A program made the translations under genes and the position numbers. Source: Chlorophyllum brunneum (Eukaryota > Basidiomycota > Agaricomycetes > Agaricales > Agaricaceae). From it: a DNA stretch of 64,000 bases. This document shows, in pieces, positions 11,901 through 21,410 of the stretch. The notes below the pieces were generated by a model. That model made no database searches, was not told the origin of the DNA, and worked only from the letters and a program-made list of their open reading frames with translations. The stretch lies in NCBI GenBank assembly GCA_963576785.1, contig OY756139.1, forward strand, positions 4,092,001 through 4,156,000. The letters are read 5' to 3'. Each line of letters begins with the position of its first letter. Positions within the stretch are counted from its first letter, which is position 1.

Positions 11901-12800
11901 ATCTGTCAGGAATTTGGTTTCTTCCTCCGACTCTTTGGGAATTGTCAATCTTTCAATGACAACATCCATCTGCGGAATAGGAATCCTGATTAGAAGGGGG
12001 GCGTGATCCGAGTTGTATCGATTGCCTTCCTGGATAGTATGGGTGGGTATGTGTGGTAACATTCCCGAGACAAACAACAGGTTGATGACCATGTCTGGTA
12101 GATTGGGGTCTGAGGCGTAACATGTTGGTTTGGCTGCAGAAGGGATAGACCTCACTAAATTGAGGGCTTTGGTGATCATGAGGAGATGGTCTACACTCGC
12201 CGGATGTTGGTCCATTGAAGGGTCCCATAACTCAGATCAAATGTTGATATCCCCCCCTATTAATAGAAAGGGTGGGAGCTCGAAAAGGCGTTCCTTGAGG
12301 AAGTGGAGCGCAGTGTTATGACTGTCATTGTATATGTTAAGCAACAGTAGTTCTTTTCCTCCTGCACACAGGGAGATGCACAGGAGGTCTCGATGTTCTA
12401 TGATGTCCCTTCTGATGGAGGGTCGGAGTCACTTGAGTCTATTGTGAGTGAAGGCAAGGACTTGTGGCATGGTGCGGTGTTCCATATTCACCATCTGTTG
12501 AGGGTAGTGCCAGCATCCAACTTGGAGGACTTCTTTGGCGATAATTGGATATGAGAGTAATGTCCAGTCTGGGTGGACTGGGCTTCCCACGAGAGGGGAC
12601 CCATCATTGGAGACAGGGGAGGGAATGTTGCAAAGATATCTCCACAGGGGTTCTTGTATGAGGAGGAGGTCAACGTCACCTCTGCATGCAAGGACTGTCT
12701 CCATCACTCCATACGATCTTCCAACGTTGTGAGAGCAGACCTTTAACTCACTCAGTAATGAGCAAGGGGGCCTGTCTTGGTCATTGGGTGCATTATTCAT
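8975..12800 (-). pseudogene. LINE-1 ORF2: endonuclease, RT (catalytic region deleted), RNase H, zinc motif
   Basis: From ATG 12800: APE-type endonuclease (KVCSHNVGRSYG, LLLIQEPLW, GGDINI, NSDHAPLLIRI). The reverse transcriptase follows (RPIVLLNMLGKLIEKML, VTQFFPSLNH, GVGQGLALSPILSALY). The next ~260 bp, which in the right-hand copy encode SFVDD, are deleted at about 10731. After that come RNase H (IIISTDGSVHPNPN, DTELVAQYLGI, HVFTDSLAASRLLL; 9660-10177) and a C-terminal CHHC...HILYCC zinc motif (about 9170-9210), ending at 8975. It would nick target DNA and copy the LINE RNA. Several in-frame TGAs make it inactive; one (about 12229-12231) stands where the other copy has CGA. Confidence 0.92.
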
Positions 12801-12824
12801 TGAGGGGGGTTAGTCTGGCTTTGA

Positions 12825-15011
12825 CTAGCCAGGGATGATGAGGAGGGGGACTCCTTTGTTGGCTCTTAGCTCGAGCGCTTTGTTGGCATGCCAGTCATGG
12901 TTGAATTGCTTCTTCCAAAACTGACATTTACGGTCTGTGGCAAGGTGGTCCTTGCCACAGTTGGAGCACGTAGCCTTATGGGGGCATGGTTCTCCGGTGG
13001 GGGTGGCCATGATGGGCAGGTCCGCTTTGTTGTTACCTTTGCAGCAGAAGGCGAAGGTGTAGTGGTTGGTGGTGGAGTGGGGACCTTTGCAGTGGGCGCA
13101 CATGAAAAGCCTAGCTCAGCAATGGATAAGGGGGTGACCCCATCTGCGGCACTTGGCGCAGAATGGTACTCCTGGGTTAGCAGTGGCCCTCCTGATGCAG
13201 AAGAGTCCTCCATAGATATTGAGGAATTTGTCCTTGATCTTCGCAATGTTGGCTCCTACCTTGGAGTCCCAGATTTCAAACCATACTGTGCAGGTATCGG
13301 AATGTTTAGAGTTATGTCACACTCTTGGTAGCATCGCAAATTGGATAGCGTCTGAATGGATGGAATTTCGGATACTGGAGACAACATCATCTTTGGTGAG
13401 GATTTGACCTCGGGGCATGATGTAGCTGACGTCTGTGACTTTCACGAACAATTTGGATTTAGGGAGGGAGACGTTGCCCATGGTGATCTCTCCGAACTTC
13501 TCCTTGAGCCATGCCTTGACAACGTCTAGCTCTTTAGGGGTCAACACCTCCGAGGTATGAACCATGAGGCCCAGCTTACCCTGCAAGGCAGCGATGACCC
13601 TGGTTTTTGACTTCTCAGCTATGAGGCAAGCGTTGAGAGAGTCAATGATGGCCCCAAAGTTAGAAACATTGGGACCAGTAAGGAGGGGGATGATGACCTG
13701 CTTGTGCAAGGGACCATTCAGCATGGAGCGAACTACACTGGCTTTCTTAACCGGCTTCTTGTTCGCAGGGGAGGAAGTGGAGAAAGCAGCATTGTACATT
13801 GCTACTACTTTCTCGTGTGATAATTCTGGGAATTTGCTCACAAACTCCAAGAGTTTGAGAGGGTCACATCCAGTGGAGGGAGGGGCAGGGCATTTGTCAT
13901 TTTTTGCTACAGTCGCTGTGTATGAGGGTTTGGTCCCTTCTTTTGAAGGGAAAGGTGGAGTTGTGGTGGCTTTAGTAGGGGCAGGGGTTTGCACAGACTT
14001 GGCCTTGTTATTTGTGGTGGCCAGATTCTTGGCAGCGGCGGGTTTATTTTTGGCAAGGGCAGGCTTTTGGCTCTTGCCTTTCTTCTTATTGGTAACAGTC
14101 TTGAACTCCGCCTCCATGATCATTTGAACATCATCATCGGAGATACCTGAATGAGTGATTTTCTTACCCTTAGTGACTTTCATGTCATCATCGGAGATAC
14201 CCAAATGAGTGACATTATTGTCACCAATGATCCCCGGAGTGGCTATGTGTTTGACAACCTCCATGTGGACATTGTCAGGTTTCCGTGTGGGGCCTTTGGA
14301 GGCTGCTTGTCATAGGGGAGAGAGGTCCGGTTGAGGTGTCTCCTCAGTGCGGACAGTGATCTTACCGAAGTTTACCCCCATCCAACCATGGAGGTCATTC
14401 TTCTGCTCATCTACGGCAACTTTGAGCCATCCCGCCTTCATCAAAGTTCCTGTCAATTCCGTAAAAGCCTGCCCAAATGCAAGCCCATTGTCCCCACTCA
14501 TGTTGAAGGAGCTGCAGGCCTTCACCCACTCAGAAAGCCTTCCAACCTCTCTTACAGCATCATCGTAAAATTCCTCTGGTCCACCTTCATGTTCTGCAGT
14601 GTCTTCTTCAACATTTTCTTTCTTGAGCTCCAATTCTTCTTCAACTTGGTTGGCCCAGTTCTTTCCATTGTCTTTTCCTGAGTAGTAGTGATCGCCTTCT
14701 GGCCTTACTCATTTGGATAATTGGTAGGCAGTCTTTTCCACGTCACTAATGAGGGGGTCCGAGGGTCTTGGGGGGGTTGACGGCCTTCTGCTGAGAACCG
14801 ACAGAGGTATAGTATTGCTATAGGCCTGGTCGGTGGGAACAAAAGGCCTGGTCATAGATGGCGCCCTAGGGAACAGGATACCAGGAGAGAGCAGAGCCGT
14901 AGAGGCCGTGAAGATAGAGGGGGTTGGAACACGTGGTATGTTCCCAAAGACATCCCCATTGCCATCAGGCATGGTCTCTCTTGGGGAGAGGTTAGAACAT
15001 AGCGCAGGCAT
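12825..15011 (-). pseudogene. LINE-1 ORF1, gag-like with zinc knuckles
   Basis: A single frame runs from ATG 15011 to 12825 and is broken mainly by TGA: 14709-14711, 14310-14312 and 13317-13319, plus a unique one near 13120. The first three lie at the homologous positions in the LINE of the inverted-repeat arms. Regions: Pro/Ser-rich N-terminus, a helical block (EEFYDDAVREVGRLSEWV), a basic Lys/Ala/Pro-rich linker, an RRM-like region (AWLKEKFGEITMGNVSLP), and C-terminal Cys/His knuckles (CAHCKGPHSTTNHYTFAFCC, CSNCGKDHLATDRKC). RNA binding is inferred. Confidence 0.87.
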
Positions 15012-15166
15012 GAATTGTATCCTTTGTACTGTAGACTGGCACCATATAATCGAATTTTGCAAATTGATGGTGGTGGTACAAGTCAAAGAAGGGATGTATT
15101 ATTCCAAGCCTAGCTACAAATGGTGGCACCTCTCTTGCAAGGTGAGTCAAATGACACTTTACCAAA

Positions 15167-15518
15167 TGTTATGACCTTAGTCTAGGACTTAGGTTGCAAG
15201 TCTTTGGATAAAGACAAGAAAGTAGAGAGAAGAGAAAGGGATGATATGATTGGTAAAGTATAAGGAATACATCAAGTATTACTACACTTTATATACTAGT
15301 GGTGAGTGCTAATAATAAAAGAACAGAGTAAGGGAGTCATAGGGGACAAGTAGAATGAGTCAGTAAGAGTACAGCCATAAGGGATGAAACAAGGAATGAA
15401 ATGGAGTCAGTAAGAGTACAGCCATAAGAAATGAAACAAGGAATGAAATGGATACATAGGAATGATAAGTATGATGGGTGCATAATAGGAATGTACTGTC
15501 TATCTGTAGTTCATAACA
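15167..15518 (-). repeat. 5' LTR of element B (352 bp)
   Basis: Ends in TGTTA/TAACA and is followed by GTCAC, the right target duplication. It is 48 bp longer than the 3' LTR because a segment starting GAGTCAGTAAGAGTACAGCC is present twice in tandem (about 15356-15450). The primer-binding site (15154-15165) and TATA box are as in element A; the LTR primer copy (15250-15261) has one mismatch. Confidence 0.93.
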
Positions 15519-15534
15519 GTCACACTCAGTATCA

Positions 15535-15858
15535 CTATAGGTAGAGTGACAGGGCTAAAGGGAACCTATGCTCACTCACCTTCCTTTTATCCATGAAATC
15601 TGTATTTTTGTTCTCAACAACAAAATTGAAGATCAGACATTGAAGTAGTTTATGAATGTATTCTGGTTTTTGCTGATTTGTGTTCTGAGCCCAGTGGTAG
15701 TCTGGAGTGATTGCCTTTGCCATTTCTCTGAACAGTGTCCCAAGTTTTCTATATCCAGAATATAAAACCTGTATGCAATGTAAAAACATAGTAAGAAGTG
15801 ACTGGGGTTGGCAGAATATCCATAGCAGAACTGAGATGTCAGTGTACTCACATGTCAC
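15535..15858 (-). pseudogene. FunK1-like kinase C-terminal fragment, split by element B
   Basis: Minus-strand fragment matching the C-terminal region of the intact kinase at 21411-23983: YRKLGTLFREMAKAI, DYHWAQNTNQQKPEYIHKLL and NFVVENKNTDFMDKRK. CpG-depleted relative to the intact copy. Element B integrated at 15519, directly beside this fragment. No N-terminal half is visible upstream, so the copy is truncated. Confidence 0.8.
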
Positions 15859-17046
15859 ACCACCAAATGTGATGTACTAAAGGTACCATGTTATGCCACC
15901 CAAAAGCTCATATTAACATACTTATCATATGTATATACTTCTTCAAAGCTGGTGTCACTTTTGCTTTGTTCAGTTGCTGGGAGGATACCAGTGGATCATC
16001 TGAACCTCATAGCTGTGGTTTGCCAGTTGTATAATTGGGTATCTCTATGAAATCAGTTCTACTTGCCATGATAGCCTTAACTGGTAGCCAACTCCAGTCT
16101 GTTTTATCCTACAAATAAGCAGGTATGGACCAGAAGACCTGTCCAGCCTTATCACACTTGAAGTAACTATATCTGAATCACAACACATTTCCTATGATAT
16201 ATAGCTATCACTTAGTAATCAGCTATCAACAGTACTGACTCTCTCACTTTCTTACATTACCAAGGCCACATTGGCCTCTCCTTACTGCACAAACCTGCAA
16301 CAACCACTTTACCAAGCACATAGGACACCTTAACAATGACAGGGTCCTCATTTACCAATACTGCTTACCTCTACCAGCATGTGACAATCATCACCCAATT
16401 CCCCATGTCTGCCCTACTCTTGCATAGGATGTTCACTGCTCCCATAGAATGAGCAGACACATTGTTGCTCTCCAGTTGCTGAGTAGACCCACAGTCTCTC
16501 ACTCATGCAATATAAGCCACAGAGGCCCTGACATAGGTTTGCCCCTGTGTACCCAGTCAGGAAAGATATGTTTTGGTCTACTCTCTGCAGCACTTCTCCT
16601 GCAATATTTGGTCTACCCTCTATGGCACTTCTCCCATGATATGGTCTGCTCTTAAACTCTCATTCCACATATACTACCTTCTCCTATAAAAGAATAACTC
16701 CATGATGAGTTGATGTTAAATCCTATTGTGAAGCTATGGTGTAAAAGCTCATATCTGGCCAAAAAATGCATGCTACAGTAACTATGTGTGCTGAAAATAG
16801 ATTGGAACATGTTCTAGAGCCAAAATATGAGAGGAAATTACATACAAGATATCATTTGCTTTGGAGTTGTGCATTGATTGGAGATGAAGTGGGAGTATGG
16901 TGAAGTATATAAAAGGTACTCAACACAGAATTGACCAGGACTCATTGCAATACCAATAAATGTGTTCTCTTTCCCCTCTTCCCCATGTTATTCCTCTTTT
17001 CTATTATTATTCTCAGTGTTACTATCACTATCTTTCTACTAATCTC
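15859..17046. other. Non-coding relic DNA
   Basis: AT-rich, CpG-poor sequence. I see no open frame with recognisable motifs, no tRNA-like cloverleaf and no clear repeat. A possible TATA-like stretch (tatataaaagg near 16912) precedes the gene fragment at 17047. Confidence 0.5.
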
Positions 17047-17197
17047 ATGGAATTATGTGCCAGAACCTCTGAATCATTATCTGGTGATAGATGTGGTAGA
17101 TTTTTCCCATACAAATCATCAGAGGGACTCTGTGCTAAATGCCAGAAACTAAATGGTATGCCTGAGGATAGTCAAGAATACGAAGTTTGGAAGGTAT

Positions 17198-19358
17198 TTT
17201 TTTTTTTTTTTTTTTTTTCCATCATCAATATTTAAAGCGGGGCTTGAACACAGTCTGCCCCCTATACCTACTACAAGTACAATACAGGGCTCTCCATCCT
17301 ACACCTAAAGAACTTTATTGATGGAGTAGTACATTAAACTACAAGCGCATGTAGACTAGAGAGTCTGAATGATAATACAGTAGAGAAAAGATGGAGGAAC
17401 TACTCAATGCAATTGATCAGTGCCCTCGCCCCCCTCCTCTGAACTCTTGTCTCCTCATAGCAACCCCGGATCCAACCAGCTTTGAAGCAGTGGGCCCAGA
17501 ACGAGCATTTCGGCTCATTTGCTACCTGATCTCCACCACACTTTAAGCAGTGGGCAGTGTGGGGGCACGGTGCACCCTCAGGAGTGGCAGGGATGGGGGG
17601 TTCAGCTTTGGCATTACCCTTACAGCATCCAGAAAGGAGACAGTGGTGCTCCACTCGGTGGGGACCTCTGTAATGGGGGCACTTGAGGCCTTTGGACCTA
17701 TAGGCAGAAGTTGGATGGCCCCATTTCCAGCAACGACTACACTGGGGGGTCCCAGGGTTTGTATGTGCAAGTTTGATGAGGCATTCAAAGCCAGCAATAT
17801 AGATGTGTTTGCCAGCAAGTTTCTTGATGGCAGCTCCAGACTGGGAGTCCCAAACATCAAACCAAATAGTGGCTGAGTCTGAGCAGTAGGAGTTCTTCAT
17901 AATGCGCAGGGTGTCCGTGAGTTCGAGCGAAGGGAGGTGAGAGGCATTGAGTGCCTCAGTAATTTCAGCAACTGAAATATGGTGAGTAGTGCCAGGAGCT
18001 TTGAAGGGAACATCCAGGACCTTCAGATAGGACTTGGACCTAGGGAGAGCAGCTGCAACTGGGGTCTCGAGACCCAGGAGCCACTTGGCAGTATCAGCAA
18101 TGAGGGTAATCTCATCAGTGGAGGGAACAGCAGAGGTGGTGACAGTAATACCACCATAAGCAGAGCATGCCCCATCTGCCCGAAGGGCAGACTTGGCACG
18201 GAGGAGAGTATTATTAGCACTTTTGATGAGTGCTGGGAAGTCAACATTAGTAGTCCTAGCATCAAGTGCTAGGAGGATTTGGTGGTGGTTGGGACTAGCA
18301 GTGGTAGAGCACATCTTGGGGGTGCATTTAGGAGATGATGTGGCAGCCCGGTGTACTGCCATGATGTGGTCCAGGGGGAGGTGAGGAAATGCCTTGGTCA
18401 CATAGACCAAGGTAGCAGGATCAGTAGTGGCAGTAGTAGCATAGAGCTTCTTGGTTGGCGCTGGTGTGGGAGAAATAGGGGCAGTGGGCGCTGATATGCA
18501 TGCTGGCCTTGAGTGATGGGGGTCTCATGAGGGCCTAGGGGGGGGACTATGGGAGGAGGGAATGTGTGATGTTCTTTTATCATGCACAGGGACAGGGGGG
18601 ACTGGTAGGGTCACAGAGGGCTGTGAAATGCCAGGCATAGTCACATCACCGCTTACTTCAGCAGATCCATGGGACAGAGAGAGGGGCTGTAGGGGGACAG
18701 GGGCAACTGGAGAAGAAAGCTGGGTTGCCACTTCCTGGTACAGGGCAGCAATAGAGGTGTCCTTCCCAAGGTGGGAAAAGTGGAATGACCTTTCGAGGAT
18801 TCCAAAGTGAATACAGTAGGAAAGAAAACCACTGCAGGCATCAAGGGTGGAGGAGATGTCTGTTGATGAGACATCATCCACATTGCAGATCCAAGCAAGT
18901 GAGGCAAAAGCCTGACTAACATGTGGAGTTATATTGGATCAGGGAGAGGTCCAGTTGAATGTCCCAAGCTGGCCACTGAACCGGACAGCACATGGGGTAG
19001 AAGTGGTGGGGGTTGAGGGAGGGATGAGAGGCTCAGTCGATGATGTAGTAGGGGGAAGAGGTGGTGCTTCAGAGGCACTGGACTCCATTCCAGCTTCAAT
19101 TTCTGCCTCCAATCCTGATGGTCCAGCAGTAGATCCTGTAGAGGAGGCTGCTCTGGCTCTCTTCCGCTTGCACTTCAGTTGCGATTTGGACTTGTCACTA
19201 GAGCCAGTGGCAGTCCCATAGAAGGACTCGGAGGTAATCTCCTCATCCCAGAGTGAGTTGGGGGTACTGATGTTTCTAGACATAGTGTAGCTAATCTCTT
19301 GTCCATGTCAAGCACCTATCCAAAAGAGGAAGGTGGTGGTAAGAGATCAAGAAGGGTT
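17198..19358 (-). mobile_element. ORF1-only non-autonomous LINE
   Basis: 2.16 kb minus-strand element with an A tail (T run from 17198) and an exact 16-bp target duplication GAAGTTTGGAAGGTAT (17182-17197 and 19359-19374). It encodes only a gag-like ORF1 and has no endonuclease or RT. The 5' end (CCTTCTTGATCTCTTACCACCACC region) resembles the 5' end of the full LINEs (CCTTCTTTGACTTG then TACCACCACC). The 3' tail shares the GCTTGA...CAGTCTGC pattern with theirs. Parasitic mobilisation by the full LINE is inferred. Confidence 0.88.
17400..19283 (-). pseudogene. ORF1 of the non-autonomous LINE, two in-frame TGAs
   Basis: One 628-codon frame from ATG 19283 to 17400 with no indel, interrupted only by TGA at 18939-18941 and 18525-18527. 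It starts with an acidic, Ser/Pro-rich region containing a basic patch (KRKRAR). A helical block and a region related to ORF1 of the full LINEs follow (TIWFDVWDSQSG against TVWFEIWDSKAG). The C-terminal Cys/His knuckles are CSRCWKWGHPTSAYRSKGLK, CPHYRGPHRVEHHC and CLKCGGDQVANEPKC. RNA binding is inferred from the knuckles. CpG-poor, which fits CGA codons having decayed to TGA. Confidence 0.85.
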
Positions 19359-20039
19359 GAAGTTTGGAAGGTATGATTTATGTTTGTTCTTTATTACCTA
19401 GTAGTTATTCTAAGTAATGATTACATACAACAGAATATACCACAGTGCACTGGCTGTAGAATCAGTTACAAGCTCCTTAAAGCTACTTACTGTGGAAAAT
19501 GCAAGCAACACCACAGTAGTATCATTTCTGACTTGCTGGCTGCTACTTTGACTAGTGAATCAGCTTCCAGAGTCAACCCTGGTACCACCTTTCCTCTCTG
19601 GACTGGAGGAGAGAATACTTGATCACAAGCAATAATAGTATGCTTAACTTGCCAGGCCCTTATCTTTGTTCTACTGACTAGCTCCTCAGCTCCTCACCAT
19701 ATGACAGCAGGTTTAATGGCTGCAAAAGCTGCAGTAACACCCAATGACAATAAGATTATTGTAGAAGTTACAAAATGTCAGGTAAAGGCTGCAACCACTA
19801 GAGATGCAAATTCTACAAGTCTTGGCTGTGGAGTTTGGGAAAAACCTTGGAAGCAAAGTGACTACCTCTCTGGTACATGTTCTTTATATTCTTTTTGGAG
19901 TAATTTCTCATATATAGTATTATTGGCAGAGGTACTTGATGATGCATTAGCAATGGTGAACCCTAACTGGTCAAAGGTGTATGGTATGTTGCTTGTAATG
20001 TGAGTCTATATTAACTTTCATCATTCATATCTCACTTAC

Positions 20040-21350
20040 AAATATAATAGAGATGAAATTGAATTTTGCTACTCTGGGAACAGAATATTTCCCCCTAGTA
20101 CAAGAGGAAGGACAGTTGGAGAGGTGACTCCCAGTTATCTTGTGTTGGCAATCCCTGTCCATTATAGCTGGGAAGTAATGACTCCCAGTATATGCATATA
20201 ATATGCTCTTCTGACACATCCTCTGGCACAGCTAGAATAGCCCAACAGAAGCAGGTCCAGATGGCAGACTCTGCATTGTGGCAGAGTTTGTGTCACCACG
20301 TAGTTGTAGTGGAAGAAGTGTTCTTCTGTATAAACTCATCTTCATATGGACTATCAAACTCCTTCATACGTCGTGGATAGATTGAGCTGTAGGCATCACG
20401 GATGCCATCAGTGAGCTTTGGCAAGGCAGTAAAAGCTATTCTAGAAGGTGGTAGCGGTTTCCCCACCTGAACAGCATAGGCGATGAAGATCGGTGTTCCC
20501 TATTAATACTTAGCCTCAAAACACCTACGACATCAGATGGAACTTACAACAAATTCACTTCCAGGAGGATTAGAAGAACCAGGGAGTTTGCTACAACTAG
20601 AGTCAATAAGGAGGACAGAAGACCTGTGTTTGGGTTTCCTACATCCAACCATAAGCAATCACAACTTGTGAAATGAGTTGTAGCATACTGAGTGTCAAGC
20701 AAATGCTCAATAAAGACAGAGATTGCCGACAAGGACACCTCAGTCTGATCCTCCAGCAATTCAGGTCGGATTAGTATGTTCCATGGATTAATATCACGAT
20801 GAAGGATTTGGTGATCAAGGTATAGAGCTCGAGTGACTGTGGAAACTGTAAGGAATCACAGGGATTGATCCAAGAACAGAACAGCTTACCCTCCAAGAGA
20901 TCATATGTTGCATGAAGGACCTTTCTGGGAGTATCCAAGGCCATGAAATTGGTCCTATAATCTTGTAAGCCACTACAGAGCTTGATACGGTTATTGCCTT
21001 TGACTGCCCCCACGGCGCCAAGATATGTCATGTCGAGGATTTGCCTTTTGCTGGATGGATGCATAGTCCTGGTATACCTGTCTTTGATGACGACGTGAGG
21101 CACCACCTTTTCTGTGGGTTTGTAGGAAAAGAACATTGGATCGGCAACCAAAAAGGTCGCTTGGGTAATGACTATAGCAAACCGAATATGTCTTTCTGGC
21201 CCTGCGTGCAGGTATAAGGCGTACCACGTGTGTATCTGCACTAGGAGACTGGCTTTCTGGGCATAGTAACCTAAGGCGTGGCGTCCTGATTGTTCAAGGG
21301 TGCTTTGTCGTGGGCCTTGTTCCAGTATTATTAAGATCACAACCAATGGT
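20040..21350 (-). pseudogene. FunK1-like kinase pseudogene, tandem neighbour
   Basis: Truncated, CpG-depleted copy lying just downstream of the intact kinase. Recognisable blocks: HVVIKDRYTRTMHPSSKRQ, LDTPRKVLHATYDLLEGK, a degraded catalytic region around 20770-20830, IEHLLDTQYATTHF, and C-terminal sequence to about 20040. The N-terminal ~250 residues are absent. Many positions differ from the intact copy by CG to TG or CA. Confidence 0.85.
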
Positions 21351-21410
21351 ACATCCTGTACATATTTAAAGATGTACGAGGCAGACTGACATTTGAATAT
21401 ATCCGTATTA

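Larger units (their letters stand above)
8520..15096 (-). mobile_element. Full-length LINE inserted in element B leader (LINE-1)
   Basis: Non-LTR retrotransposon of about 6.6 kb on the minus strand with a pure A tail (T run 8520-8537 on the plus strand). Flanked by an exact 15-bp duplication TATTATTCCAAGCCT (8505-8519 and 15097-15111) that interrupts the element B leader. Its 5' end (CATCCCTTCTTTGAC) is identical to that of the LINE at 54789-61328, so both are full length. ORF1 is gag-like with zinc knuckles; ORF2 has endonuclease, RT, RNase H and a zinc motif. The RNase H domain suggests a Tad1-like or I-like clade, which I cannot fix without a tree. It lacks about 260 bp of the RT catalytic region. 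Confidence 0.95.
3206..15518 (-). mobile_element. Ty3 retrotransposon B, complete but decayed and twice invaded
   Basis: LTRs at 3206-3509 and 15167-15518 are flanked by an exact 5-bp target duplication, GTCAC (3201-3205 and 15519-15523). Subtracting the nested LINE and its extra target copy leaves about 5.7 kb. It belongs to the same family as A and D but is strongly CpG-depleted and full of stops. Gag is entirely missing: protease sequence (about 8489) is joined directly to the 5' leader that in A precedes gag. Nested inserts: Copia solo LTR 4963-5574 and LINE 8520-15096. The host sequence to the right is a FunK1 pseudogene. Confidence 0.95.
17047..20003 (+). pseudogene. Cysteine-motif (CxxC) protein gene, interrupted by an ORF1-only LINE
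   Basis: The first exon (17047-17194) encodes a cysteine-rich motif (CGRFFPYKSSEGLCAKCQKL) and ends at a GTAT donor. After the LINE, a second paired-cysteine motif follows (CTGCRISYKLLKATYCGKC, about 19444-19505), then a region with KIIVEVTKCQVKA. Repeats of this kind precede alpha-kinase domains in some Agaricomycete proteins, but no such kinase domain is visible here, so that link is only a suggestion. A stop near 19619 and uncertain splicing make function unlikely. The LINE entered at the exon 1 donor site, and the right target copy recreates an AAG|GTAT donor. Confidence 0.45.

Noticed and set aside
12825..15011. UGA recoded as an amino acid
   Set aside because: Intact genes here (FunK1, pol D) avoid internal TGA, and TGA sits where a related copy has CGA in at least one clear pair. 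CpG decay explains it better, so it is kept only as an alternative.
15859..17046. A gene in the region before the cysteine-motif gene
   Set aside because: Only short frames without motifs, and composition like decayed DNA.
17047..20003. Alpha-type kinase gene
   Set aside because: The cysteine motifs recall proteins with that architecture, but no alpha-kinase domain is present in the window.
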